Shown: positions 16,790 through 24,868 of the stretch, in pieces
Numbering within the stretch: position 1 is the first letter of the stretch
Layout of the letters: every line of letters starts with the position of its first letter
NCBI RefSeq assembly: GCF_026241225.1
Contig: NZ_JAPFQP010000004.1
Location: forward strand, 372,001-436,000
DNA: 64,000 bases
From: Lentiprolixibacter aurantiacus
GTDB lineage: Bacteria > Bacteroidota > Bacteroidia > Flavobacteriales > Flavobacteriaceae
Reading direction: 5' to 3'
The notes under the pieces: generated by a model
What the model saw: only the letters and a program-made list of their open reading frames with translations
Told to the model about the DNA's origin: nothing
Database searches by the model: none
Made by a program: the position numbers and the translations under genes

Positions 16790-16819
16790 AAATTGAAAAT
16801 TTGGAGCTTTTCATTTAGA
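16790..16819 (+). repeat. Second repeat pair, copy 1
   Basis: This 30-bp sequence recurs at 16936-16965 with 27 of 30 identities (core ATTTGGAGCTTTT). The offset is 146 bp, not the 206 bp of the tRNA-fragment pair, so the second copy has lost about 60 bp, including the terminator. Confidence 0.65.
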
Positions 16820-16889
16820 CTACGGAGTTCGAAGGATGTTCGAGCATAACAAAGAAAATCCTGCCTTCGCTAAAGCTACGGCGGGCATG

Positions 16890-16912
16890 CCTGTGGAGGT
16901 CACTTAAGAATG
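16890..16912 (+). repeat. Direct repeat, copy 2: tRNA-Arg 3' fragment
   Basis: It matches 16684-16706 at 22 of 23 positions. It is preceded by an imperfect hairpin-like sequence (CCTGCCTTCGC ... TACGGCGGGCA, 16860-16887), of a kind I associate with intergenic mini-repeats in flavobacteria. Confidence 0.7.
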
Positions 16913-16935
16913 CAAAACTCGTCAAAGGCGCCAAC

Positions 16936-16965
16936 AAATTGCAGATTTGGAGCTTTTAATTTAGA
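16936..16965 (+). repeat. Second repeat pair, copy 2
   Basis: Partner of 16790-16819 with three mismatches. It ends about 70 bp before the GNAT gene. Confidence 0.65.
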
Positions 16966-17034
16966 ATAACGTGATGTTATATTGGAATGCATTTAATGTG
17001 TTTGGCTATTTTGCGGGAAAAGAATTAAACTTCT

Positions 17035-17931
17035 ATGAACTACTTAACGCTCAGGAATACAACGTATGGGTTCGTAAGCAATTATAAACACAACCCGGAA
17101 ATGCGGGCAAGCTTCAACAAGCTAACCAAAAGCACTTACGGATTTGATTTTGAATTCTGGTACGAAGCGGGTTACTGGGGCGAAAATTATATTCCGTATG
17201 CCTTGCTTCACAAGGATAAAATGGTTTCCAATGTATCCATCAGTAAAATGGAGTTTCTCATCGAAAATGAAAAGAAGACGGCTATCCAGATTGGTACAGT
17301 TATGACCGATAAGGATTACAGGCATCGTGGACTCAATAAGTACCTTATGGAAAGAGTGCTCAGTGATTGGAAAGAGCGGGTAGATTTTATCTATCTTTTT
17401 GCAAACGACACCGTTCTCGACTTCTATCCAAAGTTCAATTTCAAAAGGGTAAATGAATATGCATATTCCAAATCCATCGAGCCAATCCGGCCTTCTTCAC
17501 CTTCAAGAAAATTGAATTTAGATAAGGAGTTTGATAGGGATCTACTGCTCAGGACAATAACTGATTCTGTTCCTGTGGCCAAGGTGTCCATGCGAAATAA
17601 CACAGGCCTGATCATGTTCTACTGCTTATCTTTTATGAAAAACATTATTTACTACCTGGAAGATCTAAATGCCGTGGTCATAGCAGATAGAGAGGGCAAT
17701 TCCCTGCACATAAAGGACGTGTTTTCCAAAGAGCAGGTAGATCTTAATCAGCTAATACAATTAATGTGCGACAAGACCATAGATCGGGTAGCACTGGGAT
17801 TTGCCCCCTTGGACGAAACCGGTTTTGAAAAGAACCTGTTAGATACGGATGATGTACTTTTTGTATTTAAAGAGCAGTCGGATTATTTTAAAAACAAACA
17901 CTGGAGGTTTCCTGTACTATCTCATGCCTGA
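17035..17931 (+). CDS. GNAT-family N-acetyltransferase
   Basis: This 298-residue soluble protein has a GNAT core in its N-terminal half. IQIGTVMTDKDYRHRGLNKY near residues 82-101 is motif A, with a beta strand and the acyl-CoA pyrophosphate loop (RHRGL for the usual Q/RxxGxG/A). FANDTVLDFYPKFNFKRV matches motif B with the typical YxKxGF-like stretch. The C-terminal 150 residues form a second domain that I do not recognise; two-domain GNATs of this size occur in the Eis-like group. The substrate is unknown. It stands alone after the tRNA-Arg repeat region, in a part of the window where gene content is probably strain-variable. Confidence 0.82.
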   Translation: MNYLTLRNTTYGFVSNYKHNPEMRASFNKLTKSTYGFDFEFWYEAGYWGENYIPYALLHKDKMVSNVSISKMEFLIENEKKTAIQIGTVMTDKDYRHRGLNKYLMERVLSDWKERVDFIYLFANDTVLDFYPKFNFKRVNEYAYSKSIEPIRPSSPSRKLNLDKEFDRDLLLRTITDSVPVAKVSMRNNTGLIMFYCLSFMKNIIYYLEDLNAVVIADREGNSLHIKDVFSKEQVDLNQLIQLMCDKTIDRVALGFAPLDETGFEKNLLDTDDVLFVFKEQSDYFKNKHWRFPVLSHA

Positions 17932-18168
17932 AAAAAAACAGGGTTGAATAAAGGCGCCAATATTATATAGCAAAACAACTGTAAATAAAATAAACTATAG
18001 AATCAAATAATGATCTATGTTATTAGAGGAAGCTCGATGGCCTTTTGCGGGGGACCCAGAGACCTGATGAAACCAAATTTTGCTGATAAATTTTGGCCTG
18101 AACAAACCCATACCCCTTCTTTTTTCATATCTTAAGCAAAACCTGACCAACCATTAAACATACCGATT

Positions 18169-18774
18169 ATGAAAAGAAAAGAATTTATACTGGGGGCTAT
18201 CCCAGCCGTTGCAGGACTGAGTTGCCTTTCTTTCACCACCGCATTACCAGACCCGGCGGAAAATGATGAGGAACTGCTGTCACAGGTAAAATTGTTACAG
18301 GAACTGGATAATGATGCATTTGGGTGGATTTGGAGTTTATTAAAGGGTATTTCAGATGAGGAGCTGGATTGGAAAATTAACAAAGAGTCAAATTCCATCC
18401 GTTGGATCATTGGACACCTGACCTGGTTCGAGGAATGGGCATGTGATGCAATAAATGAAACAGGGTTGTACCTGATAGAAAAACAGCCCTCCACCTCATT
18501 CCAATCGGACTCCCTGGATGAAATGAAGAAGCGGTTTACCCGGGCACATGACCAGTATAACACTCTGGTAGGCAACCTCACCGCAGAACAGGTCCGCAGG
18601 CCTTCACAGTATCTCTATAACGACCACAATAAGAAAAGGGCAGATGTGGACCTCAGGACTATTCTGGGTATCCATAGCACACACTTTTATGGTCACTTGT
18701 ATCAAATCCGGATGATACGTGGTACCTATAGCAGAATAAATAAAACAAATAAGGCTGAATTTGACAAATGGTAA
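18169..18774 (+). CDS. Exported DinB-like protein
   Basis: This 201-residue protein has a DinB/YfiT four-helix fold. IRWIIGHLTWFEEWA near residues 79-93 and HSTHFYGHLYQIRMIRG near 168-184 supply the histidines that form the metal site in this superfamily. Unusually, it begins with a positively charged start (MKRKEF) and a hydrophobic segment (ILGAIPAVAGLSCLSFTTAL), a Sec or Tat-like export signal, whereas DinB proteins are normally cytoplasmic. The family includes thiol-S-transferases and damage-inducible proteins; no reaction can be assigned here. It is flanked by gaps of more than 200 bp on both sides. Confidence 0.78.
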   Translation: MKRKEFILGAIPAVAGLSCLSFTTALPDPAENDEELLSQVKLLQELDNDAFGWIWSLLKGISDEELDWKINKESNSIRWIIGHLTWFEEWACDAINETGLYLIEKQPSTSFQSDSLDEMKKRFTRAHDQYNTLVGNLTAEQVRRPSQYLYNDHNKKRADVDLRTILGIHSTHFYGHLYQIRMIRGTYSRINKTNKAEFDKW

Positions 18775-19001
18775 TAAATTGGTGCTGTGCATCAAATTGC
18801 CCTATGTATGCCCTTACTCAAACCGGATTAACATAAAACCTGCCGGATTCACTTGAGATGACCATTAAGAACTTTTACAACAGCAGAGCTGCTCGTACGA
18901 AAAGGGTGGAAAAAACCACAAACGACTATTAGAGAAAGGTAACCTCCTATATAAACACCTATCTGAAATAATACCTTAAAAGCTAACCAAAACATCACAA
19001 C

Positions 19002-19634
19002 ATGAAACGATCAACCCTTTTTTCCGTGTCCAAACCCAAAGGATACATTACCCTTGCCTTCTGGATTTTCCTCATTCTTTTTGGAGGCAGATTTATTCTT
19101 AAGGATGCCCTGCCCTATTTCGGGTTTACCGAAGATATTCTGGGAAGGTGGTGGGAGTTCAAATGGTCCCTGATAGGGCATATTTCAGGAGGGCTTCTGG
19201 CTATTTCCATTGGGCCTTTCCAGTTCTGGAAGGGGTTCAGGAACAAATACCTCAATACACACCGCTGGCTCGGCCGGGTCTATCTGGTCGCCATTTTTGT
19301 CGGTTCCATTTCATCAACACATCTGGCCTGGACAACCGCCCTGAAAGTACACTGGACCTGGGCATTTGGCTTGCAGGGCCTTGCTTTTGCCTGGATTATA
19401 ACCGCCTCCCTGGCCTATATTTCTGTAATGCGCAGGCGCATCCAACAACACAAAGACTGGATGATACGGAGCTATGTGGTAACCTTTGCGTTCGTTACAT
19501 TCCGCTGGTTAATCGATTTGCCCATGCTTCAGGACTTAGGAACCTTCATAGAACGGGGACCAACTACTATCTGGGTTTCCTGGACAATTCCCCTTTTGAT
19601 TACTGAGATATTTATTAACTGGAATAAGAAATAA
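19002..19634 (+). CDS. DUF2306 membrane protein
   Basis: This 210-residue inner-membrane protein has about six transmembrane helices. The conserved family positions are visible: GHISGGLLAI, NTHRWLGRVYL and QQHKDWMIRSYVVTFAFVTFR, where the histidines fall at helix ends and could bind heme or metal. This pattern belongs to DUF2306 (YozB-like) proteins, whose function has not been defined. The start at 19002 follows an A-rich leader. It precedes a broken lipoprotein gene on the same strand. Confidence 0.82.
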   Translation: MKRSTLFSVSKPKGYITLAFWIFLILFGGRFILKDALPYFGFTEDILGRWWEFKWSLIGHISGGLLAISIGPFQFWKGFRNKYLNTHRWLGRVYLVAIFVGSISSTHLAWTTALKVHWTWAFGLQGLAFAWIITASLAYISVMRRRIQQHKDWMIRSYVVTFAFVTFRWLIDLPMLQDLGTFIERGPTTIWVSWTIPLLITEIFINWNKK

Positions 19635-19730
19635 CATTCATAACAAGCAGGCTGGCTTCTTAGCTTGAGGTCCCTGTAAACCCAAATGCTGTGAATGTCT
19701 TATATTCTTAGAAATACATGCAGTACACCT

Positions 19731-20196
19731 ATGGTAAGGTCATTAATCCTATTTTTTTTGCATTAGTTCGATTCTTATCTCTTGTGGTTCGAATGATTCA
19801 GGTGAAACCAACGAACCAGCGCCGGTTATTGGAACCTGGGACCTGGTAGAACTCAATATATCTCCTGCTCAGGATGTTGATGAGGACGGCACCAATAATG
19901 CCAATCTAATGGATGAACTGAACTGTATTTCCGGAACACTAACCATCAATGCTATTGGTACCTGGAACTTGGAATTAGATGGGGTTACGATCACCAGTAT
20001 TACAGGAGACTTGTACAATATAATATGTGATCCGGCATAAAGCTTTAACTCGGGGACCTGGGCATACCAGAACAACCAGCTTACACTTTTCCAAAACTTT
20101 GATCCTATTATCCTTACCCTAAATGGCGATCGCCTGACCAACCTTGTGGGTGATACCTTACCGGATTTTTTTAGTGAAGTCTATCAAAAAAGGTAA
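19731..20196 (+). pseudogene. Broken lipocalin-like lipoprotein gene (frameshift plus stop)
   Basis: Translation from ATG 19731 stops after 11 codons. If one T is removed from the run of eight T at 19752-19759, a perfect lipoprotein signal appears (MVRSLILFFCISSILISC), leading into GTWDLVELN, a lipocalin-like N-terminus. The frame then continues over 80 codons to a TAA at 20038-20040. Beyond that it resumes with typical beta strands (GTWAYQNNQLTLFQNF, LTLNGDRLTNL) to 20194-20196. Two disabling changes suggest a decaying gene. The T8 run could alternatively be phase-variable or a sequencing slip, but the second stop argues against a simple switch. Confidence 0.72.
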
Positions 20197-20283
20197 GTCC
20201 CCAGGCTAAATAATGATTGTAAGGTTTTATATTCCCTGCGTCTAAAAATTTTTAACAGGGCACAAAAGTGTGAGCCTTGTGAA

Positions 20284-20291
20284 TATATTTG
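20284..20291 (+). promoter_or_regulatory. -7 box of the YeeE/YedE gene pair
   Basis: TATATTTG, a perfect TAnnTTTG, ends 12 bp before the ATG at 20304. The transcript would have almost no leader. Confidence 0.5.
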
Positions 20292-20303
20292 TAAAAAATA
20301 TCT

Positions 20304-20867
20304 ATGGATTTTCTACTCAAACCATGGCCCTGGTACGTTTCCGGCCCCTTGATTACCCTGGTAATGGTAATCCTGGTTTATTTTGGAAAAAGCTTTGGGA
20401 TGTCTTCCAACCTGAGGACCCTCTGCAGTATTGGAGGCGCCGGGAAATATTCGGATTTCTTTCGCTACGACTGGAAAGCCTACCGCTGGAATCTTATTGT
20501 AGTGCTGGGCGCAATAATAGGAGGCTTCATTGCCGTTACTTTCCTGTCCGATGGCTCGCCCATTGCACTCAATCCAAAAACGGTAAGCGACCTGCAGGAA
20601 CTCGGTTTTCAGAATGCCGGAGCCAGCATACTACCTCCTGAGATCTATAGCTGGGATGCTGTTTTCTCCCTTAAGGGAATAGCCATCCTGGTTGGTGCAG
20701 GATTCCTCGTAGGTTTTGGAACCCGCTATGCAGGTGGCTGTACCTCAGGCCATGCTATTTCAGGACTGAGCAATCTGCAATGGCCGTCGCTTATAGCGGT
20801 CATAGGATTTTTTATTGGTGGTCTGATCATGACCCACTTTTTGCTACCCTTAATCTTTGGCACATGA
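20304..20867 (+). CDS. YeeE/YedE-family transporter, N-terminal half protein
   Basis: This 187-residue inner-membrane protein belongs to the YeeE/YedE (DUF395, TsuA-like) family. It has about five helices and the signature FGTRYAGGCTSGHAISGL, with the conserved cysteine thought to relay sulfur species such as thiosulfate. In many bacteria one protein carries both halves; here the second half is the next gene, overlapping by four bases (ATGA). The split arrangement is common in flavobacteria. No rhodanese, TusA or persulfide dioxygenase gene is adjacent, so the substrate is inferred only from family. Confidence 0.87.
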   Translation: MDFLLKPWPWYVSGPLITLVMVILVYFGKSFGMSSNLRTLCSIGGAGKYSDFFRYDWKAYRWNLIVVLGAIIGGFIAVTFLSDGSPIALNPKTVSDLQELGFQNAGASILPPEIYSWDAVFSLKGIAILVGAGFLVGFGTRYAGGCTSGHAISGLSNLQWPSLIAVIGFFIGGLIMTHFLLPLIFGT

Positions 20868-21277
20868 AAATAGTACGTTACTTGCTCATAGGGATCTTTT
20901 TTGGAATTGTCCTGGTGAAGTCCGAAGCAGTCTCCTGGTACCGGATCATTGAAATGTTTAAGTTTCAATCCTTCCACATGTACGGGATTATCGGTTCGGC
21001 AGTAACGCTGGGCGTAATAGCCTTGTGGTTGATGAAGAAATCAGGTATGCGAAACACAGAGGGCACACCTATACACCTCATCCCCAAAGACAAAAGTTTT
21101 ATCAAATACCTTGCCGGGGGAAGCATCTTTGGTTTCGGATGGGCGTTGGGAGGGGCATGCCCTGGTCCTATGTACATCCTGGTTGGAACGGGGGTTTTTA
21201 GTATGCTTATCGTTATTGCTGCAGCCGTACTGGGTACGTTTGTGTACGGCATCCTCAAGGACAAGTTGCCACACTAA
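20864..21277 (+). CDS. YeeE/YedE-family transporter, C-terminal half protein (DUF6691-like)
   Basis: This is the partner of the preceding gene: 137 residues with four predicted helices and GFGWALGGACPGPMYILVGTG, the second conserved cysteine motif of the family. The start ATG at 20864-20866 overlaps the upstream stop (ATGA), which implies translational coupling. The frame is open further upstream to 20780, but that part is antisense-like to the first gene's reading and has no signal. The two halves probably assemble into one transporter for a sulfur compound. Confidence 0.85.
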   Translation: MKIVRYLLIGIFFGIVLVKSEAVSWYRIIEMFKFQSFHMYGIIGSAVTLGVIALWLMKKSGMRNTEGTPIHLIPKDKSFIKYLAGGSIFGFGWALGGACPGPMYILVGTGVFSMLIVIAAAVLGTFVYGILKDKLPH

Positions 21278-21326
21278 CATGCACAACCCCTGCTATATTT
21301 CAAGAGCTTATTAGCCCGGTTATCGG

Positions 21327-22820
21327 TTAAGACCTTAATATCAGTGTCTGGATACCGTGTGCAGGAATCTGCAAATTTGCGGTTTTATTTCCAAGGGTTA
21401 CCCGATAATCCTTATCCTCATCGCCCTGATTCATAGCAACAATTACAACACTTCCATCGAGGTTCACAAAAGCAGTTGACAACACTACATTGGCACTGGA
21501 AACACTGCTGATCCGTTTGGCTCCCGGCCTGATGTACTTAGAAAAATGCCCGATGTAGTAATACGAATTAGTAAGTAAAAGATCCCCGGACTGGGTATCT
21601 CCATGGGCAGGGGCAAAGCATAGGTTCCCCACGTGGTTGGGGCCCCCTGTTTCATCCAACAGGATGTTCCAGTCTGTCCAGGCAACCACCCCATTGTTGA
21701 AATCATTGATCATGGATCTGCCGTATCGCTCCGCAAGCCTGACCTCCTCAATCTTATCCGGATCGTAGCCCTCGTTGCACCCCTCAGTGAATATCAGGTT
21801 CTTATCTGGAAATACTTCATTGACATTGGCCACATTGTCAAACATCGGGATACCGTCTTTCCAGTCCTCATACCAGTGAAAGCCCGTACCCCAAACATAT
21901 TTGGCGGCCTCCGGGTCATTGAGAATCACACTGGCCCTCTGGAACATCAGGTCGCGGTTGTGGTCCCATACGATAATCTTGCGATCACCCATTCCTGCTT
22001 TTTCCAGGGTTGGCCCCAGGTAATTCTTCAGGAAATCACGTTCTTCCTCAGCGGTGTAGATGCAGGATTCCCAGCGCTGCACTGCCATGGGTTCGTTCTG
22101 GATAGTAAGCCCCCATATAGGAATGCCCTCGGCTTCATAAGCCTCGATAAATTTTACGTAGTAGTTGGCCCAGGGCTGGTAGAATTCCGGTTTCAGTTTA
22201 CCTCCCTTCAGCATATTATTGTTAGTCTTCATAAAAGCAGGCGGACTCCAGGGGCTGGCGTACATGGTTAGTTCTCCCCCCGCCGCTTCGATAGCCTTTT
22301 TGGTAAAAGGAATACGATATTCGCGATCATGGTCTATGCTAAACGTTTTCAACTCAGCGTCACCTTCTTCGATATAGGTATAGCTGCCCGAAGAAAAATC
22401 ACAGCTATGGATTATGGTCCTGCCCAGGGAATATCCAATACCTTTATCCTGGCTGTAATAAGCTTCCAGGAACCTTTGCTGGTTTTCTTCAGATAATTTA
22501 TAGAAAGTCTCTGCCGCTGCATCCGTAAGAGCTGCACCTATACCCAGTAAGGTCTGGAATTGTTTACTGGGGTCAACCAGAATGTCAATTTCCGTTTCAA
22601 GGGGTTGCCGGAATTCCCCCAGCTCGAAACTCCCTGTTGGAGTAAGTTTCAGATCGGTTTGGTGGGCAGTGGTTACAATTTCCCCCCTCATACTATTTGT
22701 GAATTCAATCAGCAGCTTGGTTTCTTCTTCTGTAGTTCCTTTCGGAGTTTCGGATTGCTGGCCGCATGATAATAGGATGAAAGCCCACAAACCTGGTAAA
22801 AGTTGTTTTCTTTTCAGCAT
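21327..22820 (-). CDS. Glycoside hydrolase family 30 lipoprotein
   Basis: The 497-residue protein begins with a lipoprotein signal (FILLSCG; lipobox Cys near residue 19), so it should be anchored in the outer or inner membrane facing outward. The GH30 (alpha/beta)8 catalytic domain shows GIGAALTDAAAE, the acid/base Glu in TIQNEP near residue 243 and the nucleophile Glu in LIFTEGC near residue 345. A short beta-sandwich closes the C-terminus (ANVVLSTAFVNLDGSVVIVAMN). Members act as glucosylceramidases, beta-1,6-glucanases or beta-glucosidases. A surface enzyme in a marine flavobacterium might attack laminarin branches, but no SusC/D pair lies next to it to support a polysaccharide locus. Confidence 0.92.
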   Translation of the reverse strand: MLKRKQLLPGLWAFILLSCGQQSETPKGTTEEETKLLIEFTNSMRGEIVTTAHQTDLKLTPTGSFELGEFRQPLETEIDILVDPSKQFQTLLGIGAALTDAAAETFYKLSEENQQRFLEAYYSQDKGIGYSLGRTIIHSCDFSSGSYTYIEEGDAELKTFSIDHDREYRIPFTKKAIEAAGGELTMYASPWSPPAFMKTNNNMLKGGKLKPEFYQPWANYYVKFIEAYEAEGIPIWGLTIQNEPMAVQRWESCIYTAEEERDFLKNYLGPTLEKAGMGDRKIIVWDHNRDLMFQRASVILNDPEAAKYVWGTGFHWYEDWKDGIPMFDNVANVNEVFPDKNLIFTEGCNEGYDPDKIEEVRLAERYGRSMINDFNNGVVAWTDWNILLDETGGPNHVGNLCFAPAHGDTQSGDLLLTNSYYYIGHFSKYIRPGAKRISSVSSANVVLSTAFVNLDGSVVIVAMNQGDEDKDYRVTLGNKTANLQIPAHGIQTLILRS

Positions 22821-22956
22821 GACGTATTAATTCTGGAAGTTATGAAGTTGATGTTAGGAATCTTTCGGTAAAATAAAAAAAAGAACCATAAGGGCGTACT
22901 CTTCCAAATCACTGGAATTCTGGCAGCAATGGCTCCAAGAAGTTGATGCTTTCCCC

Positions 22957-23232
22957 TTAAATGATCTCGGCACTCAGGCCCGCCTGCAAAAGTTTACTGC
23001 ACCGGGGCTTTAAATCATCGTATTCCCCGGTTTTAACAGCGCATTTCCCGTTGTAGTGAACAATTATGGAACATTGTTCAGCCTGCTCAGGGGTGTGGTC
23101 ACAAACCGCAATCAGGGTATCAATTACATGATCAAAAGTATTGACATCATCGTTGAAGAGGATAATTTCATGTTGCTTGACAACCTTTTCTTTTACAAGC
23201 AGCTGTTCCGATACCTTTTCTTTCGTACTCAT
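22957..23232 (-). CDS. clpS: ATP-dependent Clp protease adaptor ClpS
   Basis: ClpS delivers N-degron substrates to ClpAP in the cytoplasm. The diagnostic ILFNDDVNTFDHVIDTL appears near residues 23-39, with the N-end-binding pocket residues (NDD, F, D), and YDDLKPRCSKLLQAGL at the C-terminus. I chose ATG 23230-23232 (91 residues); an upstream frame to 23328 overlaps prmA and has no resemblance to the family. It is the last gene of a five-gene minus operon starting with the DUF1599 protein, 20 bp after prmA. The clpA/clpC partner is not in the window. Confidence 0.9.
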   Translation of the reverse strand: MSTKEKVSEQLLVKEKVVKQHEIILFNDDVNTFDHVIDTLIAVCDHTPEQAEQCSIIVHYNGKCAVKTGEYDDLKPRCSKLLQAGLSAEII

Positions 23233-23252
23233 CTGATCCGTATTCTCACTCC

Positions 23253-24086
23253 CTAAAATACATATTTTGCTGAAACCCAGTCTCCTTTTTTCAATTTTTC
23301 TGAAAATCGCAATCCCAGTGAATTGCATTTATCGGTTAACAACGGTAGATCTTCTTCGTAAAAACCACTCAGGTAAAGCTCTCCCCCGGGAGCTATTAAT
23401 GCTTCCCTGTAAGTGGGGAGATCCTCAAGAAGTATATTGCGGTTAATGTTGGCCAGGATGATGTCAAATTTCCTGCCTGCAAGCAAACTGGCATCACCCT
23501 GTATCACCTCAATATCAGGCTGCCCGTTACGCTTCACATTCTCCATCGAATTCTCATAGCTCCAGTTATCTATATCAATAGCCGTAACGGATTGAGCACC
23601 CCGCATGCCGGCCAGGATGGCCAGTACGCCAGTACCACAACCCATATCCAGTACAGACTTTCCTTCAAGCTCTGCCTTGAGTACATATTGCAGCATCATG
23701 TGGGTAGTTTCATGGTGGCCGGTGCCAAAACTCATCTTGGGCTCAATCACAATCTCGTAGGGTACTTCAAAGGGTTGGTGAAAGGGAGCCCGGATCGCAC
23801 AGTGTTCTTCTATCAGAATGGGATGGAAATTCTTTTCCCAGGTTTCATTCCAGTTTATGGGTTCAACTTCCTTGCGGTTGTGGCTGATCTCAAATTCCGG
23901 ATTGGAAAGGATGCCTACTCCACTCAGGTCAGGCACCTCTCCTTCATAAGGGATATAAGCCTGTAGTCCGGTTTCGGTTTCAACAAAGCTGTCGAAACCC
24001 AGTTCTGCCAGTTCAGCAATTAAAATATCCGTTGCAGGTTGCTGGGGACTTATTTGAAAGTTGTATTCCAGGTAGGGAACGGCCAT
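23253..24086 (-). CDS. prmA: Ribosomal protein L11 methyltransferase
   Basis: PrmA methylates lysines of ribosomal protein L11. It has the N-terminal L11-recognition domain and a C-terminal SAM-dependent domain with VLDMGCGTGVLAILAGMRGA (motif I) near residues 150-170 and DIILANINRNILL (the NxN-type catalytic region). The preferred start ATG 24084-24086 (MAVPYLEYNF, 277 residues) is 4 bp after the tpiA stop. A longer reading to 24140 would sit inside tpiA. It forms an operon with tpiA and clpS. Confidence 0.93.
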   Translation of the reverse strand: MAVPYLEYNFQISPQQPATDILIAELAELGFDSFVETETGLQAYIPYEGEVPDLSGVGILSNPEFEISHNRKEVEPINWNETWEKNFHPILIEEHCAIRAPFHQPFEVPYEIVIEPKMSFGTGHHETTHMMLQYVLKAELEGKSVLDMGCGTGVLAILAGMRGAQSVTAIDIDNWSYENSMENVKRNGQPDIEVIQGDASLLAGRKFDIILANINRNILLEDLPTYREALIAPGGELYLSGFYEEDLPLLTDKCNSLGLRFSEKLKKGDWVSAKYVF

Positions 24087-24090
24087 CCGC

Positions 24091-24840
24091 TTAGATACCG
24101 TTAATAATCCCGATAAAATCGTCAGCTTTGAGCGAAGCACCTCCTATCAGACCTCCATCTACATCGGGCTTTGAGAATATTTCAGAAGCATTCCCGGGTT
24201 TTACACTACCTCCATAGAGTATGGTGACTCCCTGTGCGATTTCTGACCCGTAAGAAGATTCAAGGGTTTTCCGGATAAAGGCGTGCATTTCCTGGGCTTG
24301 TTCCGGGCTTGCTGTCTCCCCGGTGCCAATAGCCCAGACAGGTTCATAGGCCAGGACAATATGCTTCCAGGCACTGGCAGGCAGATGGAATAAGGCATTT
24401 TTCAGCTGACTCTCTACCAGTTCAAAATGTTTTCCTGCTTTGCGATCCTCTAATTCCTCCCCGAAGCAAAATATTATGCGCATACCCTGAGCAAGTGCCG
24501 TATCTACTTTTTTCTTCAAGAGATCATCCGTCTCGCCAAAATAAGCCCTGCGCTCGGAGTGCCCCAGAATAACAGTGTTTACGCCAATATTCCTGAGCAT
24601 ACCCGGAGCTATTTCCCCGGTAAATGCACCGCTTTCCTCAAAGTGCATGTTCTGGGCAGCCACCTGCACCTTGGAACCTCCCAGTGTTTTTACTGCTTCG
24701 GCAAGGTTTACAAACGTGGGTGCTACTATAACCTCGGCCGAAGTATCAGGAAGTTTACCAGCCAATTCATTGAGTAAGGCTGTGGTTTCCTCCAGGTTTT
24801 TATTCATTTTCCAGTTGCCGGCTACAATTTTGCTTCTCAT
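24091..24840 (-). CDS. tpiA: Triosephosphate isomerase
   Basis: TpiA interconverts DHAP and glyceraldehyde-3-phosphate. The 249-residue TIM barrel has NWKMNK (Asn/Lys catalytic) at residues 8-13, LGHSERR with the electrophilic His, AYEPVWAIGTG with the base Glu and the flexible lid, and YGGSVKPGN for the phosphate. It is the third gene of the operon with the DUF1599 and DoxX-type genes upstream and prmA 4 bp downstream. Nothing unusual. Confidence 0.97.
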   Translation of the reverse strand: MRSKIVAGNWKMNKNLEETTALLNELAGKLPDTSAEVIVAPTFVNLAEAVKTLGGSKVQVAAQNMHFEESGAFTGEIAPGMLRNIGVNTVILGHSERRAYFGETDDLLKKKVDTALAQGMRIIFCFGEELEDRKAGKHFELVESQLKNALFHLPASAWKHIVLAYEPVWAIGTGETASPEQAQEMHAFIRKTLESSYGSEIAQGVTILYGGSVKPGNASEIFSKPDVDGGLIGGASLKADDFIGIINGI

Positions 24841-24868
24841 GATATGTATCTAATTATCTGTTTATAAA

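Noticed and set aside
16590-16796. 68-codon plus-strand ORF over tRNA-Arg
   Set aside because: It runs through the tRNA and its terminator and has no protein resemblance.
18010-18135. 41-codon ORF between the GNAT and DinB-like genes
   Set aside because: No ribosome site or promoter fit, and no recognisable composition.
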